The translations under genes and the position numbers were made by a program. From NCBI RefSeq assembly GCF_902635505.1, contig NC_045426.1:565093818-565157817 (forward strand): a stretch of 64,000 nt of DNA. The letters are read 5' to 3'. Shown in pieces: positions 49,230-60,250 of this stretch; position 1 is the first letter of the stretch, and every line of letters starts with the position of its first letter. The notes under the pieces are model-generated. The model was not told the DNA's origin. It saw only the letters and a program-made list of their open reading frames with translations, and searched no databases. The DNA is from Sarcophilus harrisii (taxonomy: Eukaryota > Chordata > Mammalia > Dasyuromorphia > Dasyuridae).

Positions 49230-49435
49230 CTAGAATCATGTTGATCAGTGTGTTGGCTAGGAATTCTTAAGTCTTACTAGTTATATAATCCTGAAGTAAA
49301 TCACTTAATCCATTTTGCCTCAGTTTCTTCATTTATAAATGATCTGAAGAAGGAAATGGCAAACCAGTATCTTTGCCAAGAAAATCCCAAATTGAGTCAC
49401 AAAATGTTGGACACAACTGAAAGGATCAAACAGCA
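49230..49435 (+). mobile_element. tRNA-derived SINE with RTE-like tail
   Basis: 'tgaagtaaatcacttaatccattttgcctcagtttcttcatttataaatg...ggaaatggcaaaccagtatctttgccaagaaaatcccaaattgagtcacaaaatgttggacacaactgaaa' is the RTE-tailed type. Confidence 0.75.
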
Positions 49436-49711
49436 AAAAGAATTGAATAGAAGTTTAGTAGTGGCTTAGATAGTGTTCTTCACCTCACTTTTAATGACTT
49501 TATGTTTCGTCCTGAAACAAAGGTCTATCTCTTTTGAGTCAATAATCTTTCATGGATATTTTGGTGGCTGTGATTCATCCAGAATCCAACAAGTTAAAAT
49601 GGTGAGTGACCCTAAGGGAAATAAAGAGATGCATCTTCCCTGTGAGAAAGCTGCACGATATTGTAAAGGAAGACATACTAAAGAAGTGAGATATGTTCTA
49701 GTACCAGATGT

Positions 49712-49880
49712 CTAAGAGACAGGTCGATGGTACAATGCATAGAGTTGCTGGGCTTAAGGGCTTGTAGATCTGAGTTTAAATTTGATCTCAGACACTTACT
49801 AGCTGTGACACTCTGAGCAAACCATTTTCTCTCTTTTGTTTCAGTATACTTACCTTTAAAGCACAATGTAAATTGTAGCT
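49712..49880 (+). mobile_element. tRNA-derived SINE, worn
   Basis: 'agacaggtcgatggtacaatgcatagagttgctgggcttaagggcttgtagatctgagtttaaatttgatctcagacacttactagctg' is a marsupial SINE head. Confidence 0.7.
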
Positions 49881-51150
49881 ATTAAGTAGGAAAGGAAATG
49901 AGTCAAGGACAAAGCATAAGAAAATAACTAATGGAACTATCCCCATATGCTCCACTATCACTTTGATGTCAGGAGATCTATGAAGGCTCACATTGATTTG
50001 AGCAGATTTTACTGTAGATGATTTATGGAAAGACATAGAGGAGAGCAAGTTTGAATGGATTGTAATATGCATATCCAAGGCTTTAAGATTCACAAAATAC
50101 TTTACAATAGGGGTGACAAAAGTGAAGAAGAAAACAAATAAAATATAAATATAAAAATAAGTGAAATTAAAATTTAAAAATAAAAGCAAATAAGATAATT
50201 CTGTAGGTACACATATGCATAATCTCAAGGGATTCCTGATCTAGGTTGAGGGTGCTGGGGAAAAAAAGGGGTGGGGTGACTTCTTCCCTAGAAGAATATT
50301 TGCTAACAAGATTCTATGTTATGTCCTCCATATAAGAACAACAGAAACAAAAACTAACATGCAAAATGCTATAGATGTAACCATACCTGTCAGTTCAAGA
50401 GAGTTACATTTTAAAAATTCCTTAAGCTGCATCACAAATAAATTATGATTGAACAAAGAAACTAAAAAATGCTTCATAAATATAATCTAATTTTACATAT
50501 TGAACCCAAGCTCTTACAGCTAGTAAGTGTCTGACGTTAGATTTAAATTCAGTTGTCCAGACTCCAGGTCTAAGAGTCCATGACCTTTGAAATCACAAGT
50601 ATCACAAAGTATCACAAAATATCAGAATATACTTTACCTTCCCAAAGGCAGAGAGATAAGCCAAGTCATCACTCAATTTACTTTCAAAAGAATGTAAAAG
50701 CATTGTTTTGATTCGAATCTAAATTTGTAAATTTGTAAAATAGCTAATCCACTTTTGTACACAATTAGCTATTTTCATCTAGAAATCATTTAAAAATTCT
50801 AGTTGCAAATATTATTAAATCCTAAATATATCAAATAAAAATAATTATTTGCATCTTTTGGTTTATAAATTCTTGAATTGTAAATTTCCACAACTAAAAT
50901 ATTTTCATAAGAAATAATTAGGATCCTTTCCAGCTATATAATTGTATTCCACTCACAGAAAGATGGCAGAGAAATGGAAAAATCAATGTAGCCAAGATCA
51001 TTAGGTATTAGGGGGCATTGAAGACCAATGTATTGCAGTCAGAACAGTCTTCAGCATTTGTCTATGAGAGCCTCTGAAAAAGCAAGATCATCACTGGCCC
51101 AGGAAAGTGAAAGTTGGCTTTTCCTTTTTCCTTAAAAAACAACAACAACA
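49880..51150. other. Unassigned intergenic DNA with a MIR remnant (50505-50600)
   Basis: The MIR remnant reads 'aagctcttacagctagtaagtgtctgacgttagatttaaattcag'. The 146-residue minus frame at 50228-49788 is hydrophobic and AT-driven, with no family resemblance. Confidence 0.5.
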
Positions 51151-51154
51151 AAAG

Positions 51155-51815
51155 CAGGTACCTTTGATCCAGCAATAGTATTTCTAGATCTATATTCCAA
51201 ATACATTCCCCCCCCCAAAAAAAAGGGGGGGGGGAAGAGCCTATTTGTACAAAAATATTTATAGCAGCTTGTTTTTGCAATATCTAAGAATTGGAAATCA
51301 AAGGGATGGCCATCATTTGGAGAATGGCTAAACAAGCTGTGGTATATGATTGTGATAGAATAGAATAATGTGTTATAAGAAATGACAAGCAGGATGATTT
51401 CAGAAAAATCTGGGGAAATGTACATGAACTGATGCATAATGAACTGAATAGAAAGCAGAGAATGTTGTACATAGTAAAAGTAATATTGTTAAACGAAGAA
51501 TTATAAATGATTTGATTATTCTTAGCAATACAATGATCTAAGATAATATCAGAGGTCTAATGATGAAGCATACTATCCGCCTCCAGACAAAGAACTGATA
51601 TTGTTTAAATACAGACTACTTTCATTTTTCACTTTTTTGTCTTCTTGTACAAAATGACTAATATGAAAATATCTTATGTAATTGTACTTTTATAAGCCTA
51701 TATCTAATTGCTTATCATTTCAGGGAGGAGGAAGGGAGTGGGAAGGAGGGAGAGAGAGAATTTGAAATCAAATTTTTTAATGTTAAAATACTATTTTAAT
51801 GTAATTGTGGGAAAA
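51155..51815 (+). mobile_element. L1 ORF2 end plus 3' UTR
   Basis: 'acctttgatccagcaatagtatttctag', 'gcctatttgtacaaaaatatttatagcagc', 'aatggctaaacaagctgtggtatatg' and the older 3' UTR type ending near 51815. It contains the C/A/G homopolymer block at 51208-51234. Confidence 0.85.
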
Positions 51816-51819
51816 TAAT

Positions 51820-51872
51820 ATGTGTGTGTATATGTATGTATGGATAGATAGATAGATAGACAGACAGATATT
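51820..51872. repeat. (TG)/(TATG)/(GATA) microsatellite
   Basis: 'tgtgtgtgtatatgtatgtatggatagatagatagatagacagacag'. Confidence 0.9.
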
Positions 51873-51879
51873 AAAGTAG

Positions 51880-53800
51880 GTAGAAGAGGAAAAAGTATGC
51901 AACATGTGTGAATGGAAATGCTGAGAAAGCAATACATTTGAGATTCTAGCAAACTGGAGAGTGAAAAGAACAGGCTGGAGGTGGGGTGGCAGAGGCATGG
52001 TTTGTTTTTGGAATTAACTAGGATCTACTGTTGTCCCTCCACTCAGCAAGAATCATATCTGATCTATTCTCTTTCTGCCCAAAAGGGCAGCTGTTAAATT
52101 CAATGTTTTCCTGTTCTTTAGAATCCTTTTACACTTTCCATTTTAATTAGTACAAATGCTGACTCAGATGCAGATAAAATTGATCCTAATTTTTTCAGTC
52201 TGTATTTCATTATTTATGACGGGGGAGTTGCAAGAAGAGAGATAACACGGCAGATACCTAAGACAGACAGAAAGGGACAGAGGCTTAGGCTATTCATCTA
52301 AATCATTAGAAAACTTATCTCTTACCTGGAGTTTTGGAGACTTGTGGAGAGAGACATAAGAGAGGGAATCTTATCACTTTTCAATATTCTGATAAGCTAT
52401 AGAAATAGTATAACAAACTTTAGAAATTTGGACCTGATGATTCCTTCCTAAGTATAAGTGAATTAAAACTGGCATTAGGAAAAGAAGGCTTGGGCAAAAG
52501 ATAGATTCTCACACAAATTTACTCCCCTTTTCTCTTTTTTGGTTCTCTTTTGGTCCCCCAAAGAGGAATGAGGACTAAGGAAAAGTTACATCCTCTGGCA
52601 TAGCTAAGGGGAAAAGCTGAGGGAAAATAAAGTAGAGACCATCTAGTTTTTTGGTAACCCAAACATCTCTCCATACATACCCCTTTTAAAGTTACATAGG
52701 GCACAGGAAAAAAAAAATTCCCTATATTGTTTGGAAACTATTCCCAAATGGGATCAATCCTCAGCAACTACCACTAATGTCTTCTACCCCACTAAGAGAT
52801 CTGAGAGGAGCACTGCTACCACCCATAGTCCTCCCTTGTAGTCAAAGAGGCACAGAAGCAAATTTGGGAATTTTATGCCAGGTACCTCAAGATATACTAA
52901 ATTTACCACTGAATATAGGGAAGTAGCAATGAACTCACTTAAAATAGTTTCATGGATTAGAATCTAAAATTGTTTTATATATATAGTTATATTGCCCCCA
53001 CATGAAACTAACTTTGAGAATTTAAAACAGGTAAAAGATTGGCTTAGGGGTGGTACATTTATTCCATATACTATTTGTTTTTCAGTCATTTTTATTGCCT
53101 TTCTTTAAAAAGTTCAAGGCACATATATATATATATATCGAACTTTAAATAAAGAACATTCAATATAGCAATGAAAATAGTAGCTAATAGAGGAAGAGAT
53201 GCATGAGAAAGCTTTGAAGGAGAGGGCATGGAAATAAAGGCATGACAAAATTCATCTGACTGGTAAAAGACCCTTAGGCCAAGTTCAAGGTCCTTGGTAT
53301 AACTTAAGGCAACATCCATCAGGCACCTTGCCACCTACCACTCGTCACTGAAGAATGTAAAGGTAATCAAATAAACTATTCAATTATCAAGCTAAAATGG
53401 CATATGCAGAATTTTTGAAAGTTGTTTTTGTGGTTTCACTTAAATTGAGAACCTATGGTATACTTCTAAGAGTTAGACAACTGAGGAGCTAACCATGATT
53501 GCCACTTGGTTTTATCTCAACATGGGCAGTCCTGAGAATTTTTAGAACAGATATTTTCAGGTACTTGCTAAAGGTAAAGAACAAAAACATGTTCAAATAA
53601 AGATTACAAAGTCACATGAAAACAGTCTTATGAAATTTCCCTGGGATTATGCAATTCATTTGCTGAAAATACTCTCCCAATGGAATGACTCTACTTAAAG
53701 TCTAGAACCAGGAGCATTACTAGCACTTAAAAGAATAATAAAGCAAATATACCTTAAACATATCAATCAGAGGACTAATGAAAGAAAGAAAGCATAAAGT
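51880..53800. other. Longest repeat-poor intergenic stretch
   Basis: Nearly 2 kb with no repeat I recognise apart from (AT)n at 53120-53140. Open frames are short and unlike any family I know. The sequence alone does not support a gene, an RNA or an enhancer. Confidence 0.5.
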
Positions 53801-54750
53801 AAATATATTAGTAAACATTTATTAGGCACTTAACTATGTTCCAGATACTGTGTTGGGCACTGGGGAAGCACAAACATAATAATCAATACTTAAATACAAC
53901 AATACTTCAAAGGAATTTATATTCGAATGTGGGAGACAATAAGTACACATGATTCTAAAGAATAAATATAAAGAGAATAAATACAAAGTAGTTGAATACA
54001 AAGTAGTTTTAGGATGAAGAGTACTGACAATTGTTGTGATGAGTGAAGGATTTAATGTAGAAGATAGTATTTGACCTACATCTTGGAAAAACAGGGTTCT
54101 TAAGTCAGCTAGATGCCACAGTGGATAGAGGACAGCCCTGAAGTTAGGAAGACCCGAATTCAAATAAGACCTCAGATACTTGATATTAGCTATGTGACTC
54201 TGGATAAGTCACTTAACTCTAATTGCCTAACAAAACCAAAACAACAACAACAACAACAAAAAAAAAACAACAGGATTCTTTAAAGTAGAGAGGAAGAAGA
54301 GAGTTCATTCTAGGCATGGAGGATGGCCAGTGAAAATCAGTGAAGATGAGTAGTGGATTGTTGTGAGAAACAGAGAGTAGGTCAATTTGTATAGAACTTC
54401 ATAGTGTGGGAAACAGAGCAATGTATAATGAGTAGGGAAAAATAAATTGGGACCAAAGAATTGAAAGACCAAACAACGAGTCTACATTTTATCCTCTAAA
54501 CAATAGAACATGTCTAGAGTTTATTAGATAGAGTAATCATATGGTCATATATATGCTTAAGAAAAATCACTTTGCAGTTTTGTGGAGGATGTATTAGAAT
54601 GAGGAGAAGCTTGTGGCAGACAGACCAGTCAGGAAGTTCTTGCAATAGTCTAGGTGACAAGTGCTGAAGATATGGACCATAGTGGTGGTTGTATAAATAG
54701 AAACGGTTGAATGGCAAGGATATTACATGGGGAGAAAATGTAAAATGTGG
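53800..54750 (-). mobile_element. L2/CR1-clade LINE fossil, antisense, with a SINE inside
   Basis: 'aacatttattaggcacttaactatgttccagatactgtgttgggcactgggg', then after the SINE 'gaggaagaagagagttcattctaggcatggaggatggccagtg' and 'ttgcaatagtctaggtgacaagtgctgaag'. Confidence 0.75.
54102..54268 (+). mobile_element. tRNA-derived SINE with (CAA)n tail and target duplication
   Basis: 'gtcagctagatgccacagtggatagaggacagccctgaagttaggaagacccgaattcaaataagacctcagatac' ends in (CAA)n. AACAGGGTTCTT (54090-54101) and AACAGGATTCTT (54269-54280) flank it. Confidence 0.9.
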
Positions 54751-54772
54751 CTTGGAAGTGAATGGGAACCCA

Positions 54773-55625
54773 CGATGAAAAATGCTATCCACCTTCAGAC
54801 AAAGAACTGATGATCTCTGAATGCAAATTGAATCATACTTTTTATAAACTTTCCTTATTTTTCTTGTTTTTTTGTCTGTTTTCTTTTCCAACATAGCCAA
54901 TGTGTTTCTTTTTTTAAAATAAAATTTTAATAATAGCTTTTTATTTTTCAAAATACATGCAAAGATAGTTTTCAACATTACCTTTGCAAAACCTTGTGTT
55001 CCAAATTTTTCTCCCTCCTTCCTTATCTTTCCTCTCCCCTAGACAGCAAATAATCCAATAATGGTTAAACATGTGCAATTCTTCTAAACATATTTCCATA
55101 TTCGTCATACTATGCAAGAAAAATCTGATCAAAAGGGAAAAATGAGAAAGAAAAAAAAAACAAGAAAATAACAACCCCACAACAAAAAATGAAAATACTG
55201 TGCTTTGATCCATATTCATGTTCTCTCTGGATGCAGATAGTATTTTCCATCACAAGTCTTCTAGAATTGCCTTATATCACCTCATTGGTGAAAATAGCCA
55301 AACCCATCAGAGATGATAATCACATAATCTTCTTGTTGCTGTGTACAATGTTCTCTTGGTTCTACTCACTTCCCTTAGTATCAGTTCATGTAAGTTTCTC
55401 CAAGTCTTTCTGGAATCACCCTGTTGATTTTATTATAAAGAAATAATGTACCATTATATTCATATACTATAACTTATTCAGTCATTTCCCAACTGATGGA
55501 CATCCACTCAGTTGGAAATATGTTTCAAATGTTTTCTCATGTATAATTAATATCAAATTGCTTGCCTTCTCAAGGTGGGGGGAAGGGGACAGGAAGGAGA
55601 GAATTTGGAACTCAATGTTTTTAAA
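54773..55625 (+). mobile_element. L1 3' UTR, sense, host of a nested antisense L1
   Basis: 'aatgctatccaccttcagacaaagaactgatgatctctgaatgcaaattgaatcatac' continues after the insertion with 'gttttctcatgtataattaatatcaaattgcttgccttctcaagg' and 'gagaatttggaactcaatg'. Confidence 0.8.
54905..55490 (-). mobile_element. L1 3' end inserted in another L1
   Basis: Reverse 3' UTR ('ttttaataatagctttttatttttcaaaatacatgcaaagatag') through to reverse ORF2 ('tcatatactataacttattcagtcatttcccaactgatgg'). ATGTGTTTC / ATATGTTTC at the two ends may be its target duplication. Confidence 0.85.
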
Positions 55626-55689
55626 AATGATTTTAAAAATTTTTATGTGATTAGAAAATATTTAACAAAGTAATTTTATAAAAGAAGTG

Positions 55690-55890
55690 GAAAGAAAACG
55701 AAACTCAAGGTTAAGAATATATAGGTTCAAAATTTGCCTTAGACACATACCAAACTATGTGACCCTGGGCAAGTCACTTTCACTTATTCTGTAAATGTCC
55801 CATTCAACTCCCTACAGGTTGTCTGTAGATTGCAAATAATGTCCACAAACCATAAATCCAGAGCCCCTTCACCTCTTACCAAAAAATAAA
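55690..55890 (+). repeat. SINE fragment
   Basis: 'taggttcaaaatttgccttagacacataccaaactatgtgaccctgggcaagtcactttcac' followed by 'cattcaactccctacaggttgtctgtagattgc'. Confidence 0.65.
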
Positions 55891-56189
55891 AATAAAAAAT
55901 AAACAGAAGAATGACTCAAACATTACATATGCAGAACCATCTAACATGTCCAATTGTTCTAATATGTTTAATACTTTCCAGAGCATATGTCCCTCTGGAA
56001 GTGGACAGAGCCCATATCCAATTTCATTCAAAGTGCTGCAATTTAACCCTTACAACATAAAGAGGTAGTAGAGTGGTTAAATGATTTGTTCAAATTCATA
56101 CACATAATTAATAGCTCTAATATGATTAGACACAAACACAAGTAACTATAATGCAAATGATTACACAAGTACACTAGAATTGTGCAAAA

Positions 56190-56390
56190 GAGCATTTATA
56201 TAGTGCTTTAAGGTTTGCCAAGTACTTTATATAAAGTTTTCTCATTTGGCACTCATAACTGTGGAGTAGTTACTCATAACTGTGGAGTAGTACTCCACAG
56301 TTGGCCTGTGGAGTAGATTGATTGTAATTCCCATTTTACAGATGAGGAAACTGAAATAGAAAGAAGTTAAGTAACTTGCAGTTTTGAAGA
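56190..56390 (-). repeat. MIR, antisense, with an internal tandem duplication
   Basis: 'tagtgctttaaggtttgccaagtactttatataaag' and 'cccattttacagatgaggaaactgaaatagaaagaag' bracket repeated 'actcataactgtggagtag' units. Confidence 0.75.
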
Positions 56391-56394
56391 TTTC

Positions 56395-56800
56395 CAGAAA
56401 GGGGGAACTCACTACTTTTTGACATATTTCATTTCACTTTTACAGTTTTAATAGAATTTTTTTCCTTCCATTAAGCTAATTTTTTTTACAAACTTTACAA
56501 CTTCCACAATTTGCTTCTGGTTCTATCCTCTGGAGCCAAACAAAAAAAGTTTAATCCTTCTTCCAAACACATGACAACCCTTCAAATATTTGGAAAGAGC
56601 TATCATGCCACCTCTAAGTTTTCTTTTCTCTAAGTGAAACATTTCTAGTTCCCACAAACAATGAACTCAAAGCCTTTCACCATTCTGTTTATCCTTTGGA
56701 GAGGCTCCAGCTTATCAGTGTTCCGACTCCAATGTAATGTTCAGAACTGAATACAGTACTCCAGCTGTGGTCTGACCAGGGCAGAGGACAATGGACCGAT
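56395..56800 (-). mobile_element. CR1/L3 LINE 3' region, antisense
   Basis: 'ttctggttctatcctctggagccaaacaaaaaaagtttaatccttcttcc', 'cttctttcaccattctg'-type text and 'atgttcagaactgaatacagtactccagctgtggtctgaccagggcagagg' form this 3' end. Confidence 0.7.
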
Positions 56801-56805
56801 CACTT

Positions 56806-56960
56806 CAAATGCTGACAAGACTGTGGGAAAGAAGACATATTAAACTATTGGTGTGGCTGTCAATTGGTTCTGCCATTCAGGAAGGCAATTTGAAACCAAA
56901 CCCCAAAGTCACTGAACTTTGCACAATTCTTACACTAATCCTTGACACTTTATTTAAAAA
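56806..56960 (+). mobile_element. Short L1 ORF2 fragment
   Basis: 'aaactattggtgtggctgtcaattggttctgccattcaggaaggcaatttgaaac...aaagtcactgaactttgcac' is the L1 region around the Trp/Cys-rich end. Confidence 0.6.
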
Positions 56961-57202
56961 GTGCTTTGTGAAGCCCTCCACAAAAATGAAGCAGGATGGT
57001 GCGAGGTGATTACTTGGAGAAAAGAAAATGAAAATGAAATATAAAAATAACGACATTTTATTCTGCTAATCTTGGAGAAGGAACCCCTGCAGAGTACCTA
57101 GTATTATATTTTACCTATTGGAGGTACTCCAAAATATTTGTTGAATAAATGAATAAGTGCATGAATTATGGCTATTTTAACTATCTTATTTATCTTCCTT
57201 TT

Positions 57203-57522
57203 TTTTTAATATAACTTTTTATCGACAGAACATATGCCTGGGTAATTTTTTACAACATTATTCCTTGCACTCACTTCTGTTCCGACTTTTCCCTCCCTCC
57301 CTCCATCCCTTCCCTTAGATGGCAGGCAGTCTTATACATGTTAAATATGTTATAGTATATCCTAGATATAATATATGTGTGCAGAACTGAGCAGTTCTCT
57401 TGTTGCACAAGAAGAATTAGATTCAGAAGGTAAAAATAACCCAGGAAGAAAAACAAAAATGCAAACAGTTTACACTCATTTCCCAGTGTTCCTTCTCTGG
57501 GTGTAGCTGCTTCTGTCCATCA
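57203..57522 (-). mobile_element. 5'-truncated L1 with 13-bp target duplication
   Basis: TTATCTTCCTTTT at 57190-57202 and 57523-57535 flanks a reverse 3' UTR: 'taactttttatcgacagaacatatgcctgggtaattttttacaacatta' ... 'ccagtgttccttctctgggtgtagctgcttctgtcc'. This is a distinct subfamily from most other copies here. Confidence 0.93.
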
Positions 57523-57539
57523 TTATCTTCCTTTTAAAG

Positions 57540-58600
57540 TCCTTTCTCCAAAACCAGTTTCATAAGTGGCAGGTCTCTTTAAATATGCTCTAATAAAAAA
57601 AAAAAAAAACTCTGGTAAATAATAACAAGAGAAGGCAACAGAAGAAATAATTTATTGGAAATGAAAAGTAAAGGAGAGAGGAAAGTAAAAGATAATACCA
57701 AATCTAACTCACATTCATATAACAATTTGAGCCTTGCTAAATTCAAGGAATAACAACTTTGTGAGGTAACTAATATTGTGAGAAATATTTCATTTGGACC
57801 CCTACTCTAATCAAGTCAGTATTAATCAGTTTGATATTTTATAAAAATAATATAGGGATAATTAAATAAGATAGGTTCTTATAACCAGCCTCGATCTTTA
57901 ATCCATTGTTCGCTACTTGTTTACATTTATGAAGCTCACTTGTGCAGTCTCCAGAATGCTGACAAAGATCCTGTTTTGTTCAGATTCCAAGTTCAAACTC
58001 AGTGTGAAAGGGATGCCTTGATTCTTTGGAAAGTTCCCCAATTTGTTTTTGTTCCTCCATATCACCCTCCCTTGTCCAACAGGAGCAGGTGACCATCTTA
58101 TGACCATTTAATAAGCAGAGATGACTCTTACCTTGCCCAATTTGTGACCACCTCTGCTGATGCATTATTTCTTTTTTGTCTTGGAGAGTCAAAATCAAAG
58201 TCTATCAACCAGTGAGATTCTATATTTTACTGTGCCTCTTTTGCATATTTGGAAATCAAACCTTACAAAAGTAAGGACCGGGGAAAGGAAACAACTCAGA
58301 TCATGAGGAAGATCTGAGGTCTACTTCATTAGAGGAAGTCATGAATCCTTTGATAAAGTGCTACTGGTTTGGAGCTCCACCTTCGTGGTTTTTCTTGCAA
58401 ATTGGACATTTTGCAACCCACCATAGAAATATGATTATTTCTATTTTACAGATGAAGAAACTGAGGCTCAAGTTAAAGTTTTATAGAAACTCATAAAACA
58501 AGAAACTTTTAAAGGTAGAATAATTTCCAAAGTATCTGAAAGAGAAGAAATTTCTAAAAAAAAGCTTTTACACACCCCCACCAAAAGCAAATTGAGAAGT
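57540..58600. other. Unassigned intergenic DNA
   Basis: Apart from a MIR scrap (58425-58490, 'ttttacagatgaagaaactgaggctcaag') nothing is recognised. The minus frame at 58198-57980 has no known domain. Confidence 0.5.
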
Positions 58601-58609
58601 CCCCCCAGT

Positions 58610-58960
58610 CTCTAATCAATAGTGATTTAGATCATCTTTTCATAAGATTAGAAATGCTTTTAATTTCTTTATCTTGCAGGTGATTTTCTACAGGAGATAA
58701 AATCTTCATAATTATACATTATGAGTGTTAGACCACAGTATTCTTTCATATGTATTTTTTCAACTTAATAATTTTTCTAATTATCTATAAAGATAATTTT
58801 CAACATTCACTTTTTTGTTTTCTTTTAATTTTTAAAGCTTTCTATTTTCAAAACATACTCATAGTTTTCAACATTCACTCTTGCAAAACTTCATGCTCCA
58901 AATTTTTTTCTCTCTCCCTTCCTCCCATCTCTCCTCTACACAACAAGTAATCTAATATAC
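58610..58960. repeat. Direct duplication, copy 1 (of 59900-60250)
   Basis: About 350 bp nearly identical to 59900-60250, about 1.29 kb downstream in the same orientation, with roughly nine mismatches by eye. It spans an L1 ORF2 end, about 140 bp of non-L1 sequence and the start of a second antisense L1. Confidence 0.9.
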
Positions 58961-59109
58961 CACATTAAACATGATCATCTTTTGAATCACATGCCCACTT
59001 TTCCACTAATACAAAATTTTGATGAAGTCAGTTTATGCATGCATTATGGATATCTTTGGCAAAACTATAAAACTGGAACAGGCAGGATTTTGCGGGTGAT
59101 TTTCTTTTC

Positions 59110-59975
59110 TTTTTTTTTTTTTTTATGTTAAATCCAACATGTGTAAACCTATTTATACAATTCTCTTGTTGCACAAGAAAAATCCAATCAAAAAGGAAAG
59201 AAAATGAGTAAGAAAACAAAATGCAAGCGAACAACAACCAAAGGAGTGAAATGTTATGTTGTGATCCACATTCAGTCCCCCCAGTTTTCTCTCTGGTGTA
59301 GATGGCTCTCTTCATCACAAGATCATTGGAATTGATATCAATCATCTTATTGTTGGAAAGAGTCACTTTCACCAGAATTGATTGTCCTATAATACTGATG
59401 TTGCTATGTACAATAATGTCCTGGTTCTGCTCATTTCACTCATCATCAGTTCATGTAAGTCTCTCCAAGCCTCTCTAAAATCATCCTGTTGGTCATTCCT
59501 TACAGAACAATAATATTTCATAACATTCATATACCATAACTCATTCAGCCATTCTCCAACTGATGGGCATCCACTCAGTTTCCAGTTTCTTAGCACTACA
59601 AAGAGGGCTGCCACAAACATTTTTGCACATGTGGGTCCATTTCCCTTCTATAAGTTCTCTTTGAGATATAAGCCGAGTAGAAACATTGCTGGATCAAAGG
59701 GAATGCAATCTGATAACTTTATGAGCATAGTTCCAAATTGCTCTCCAGAATGGCTGGATCCAGTCACAGTTCCACCAACAATATATTAGTTTTCCAGTTT
59801 TCCCACGTCCATTCTAACATTCATCATTATCTTGTCCTGTTATCTTAGACAATCTCAGAGGTGTGTAGTGATGTCTCAGAGTTGTCTTAATTTGTATTTC
59901 TCTAATCAATAGTGATTTAGACCATCTTTTCATAAGATTAGAAATGCTTTTAATTTCTTTATCTTGTAGGTGATT
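59110..59975 (-). mobile_element. L1 ORF2 C-terminus plus 3' UTR, antisense
   Basis: The minus frame at 59620-59387 reads [17 protein letters not shown] and [12 protein letters not shown]. The 3' UTR side lies at 59110. It is 5'-truncated. Confidence 0.92.
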
Positions 59976-60250
59976 TTCTATAGTAGATAAAATCTTCATA
60001 ATTATACATTATGAGTGTTAGACTACAGTATTCTTTCATATGTATTTTTTCAACTTAATAATTTTTCTAATTATCTATAAAGATAATTTTCAACATTCAC
60101 TTTTTTGTTTTCTTTTAATTTTTAAAGCTTTCTATTTTCAAAACATATTCATAGTTTTCAACATTCACTCTTGCAAAACTTCATGCTCCAAATTTTTTTC
60201 TCTCTCCCTTCCTCCCATCTCTCCTCTCCACACCAAGTAATCTAATATAC
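59900..60250. repeat. Direct duplication, copy 2
   Basis: This copy is continuous with the L1 on its left and with a second antisense L1 on its right, so it is probably the source of the copy at 58610. Confidence 0.85.

Noticed and set aside
49788-50228. 146-residue minus-strand open frame, hydrophobic N-terminal half
   Set aside because: It is AT-driven composition (Phe/Leu/Ile/Tyr runs), with no family resemblance, no splice context and overlap with a SINE at one end.
54514-54978. 154-residue minus-strand open frame
   Set aside because: It crosses the border of an L2 fossil and a nested L1, so it is a chance frame through unrelated repeats.
57980-58198. Minus-strand frame followed by a donor-like GGGCAAG|GTAAGAGT
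   Set aside because: A single donor match with no acceptor, no homologous partner exon and no known domain; chance is sufficient.
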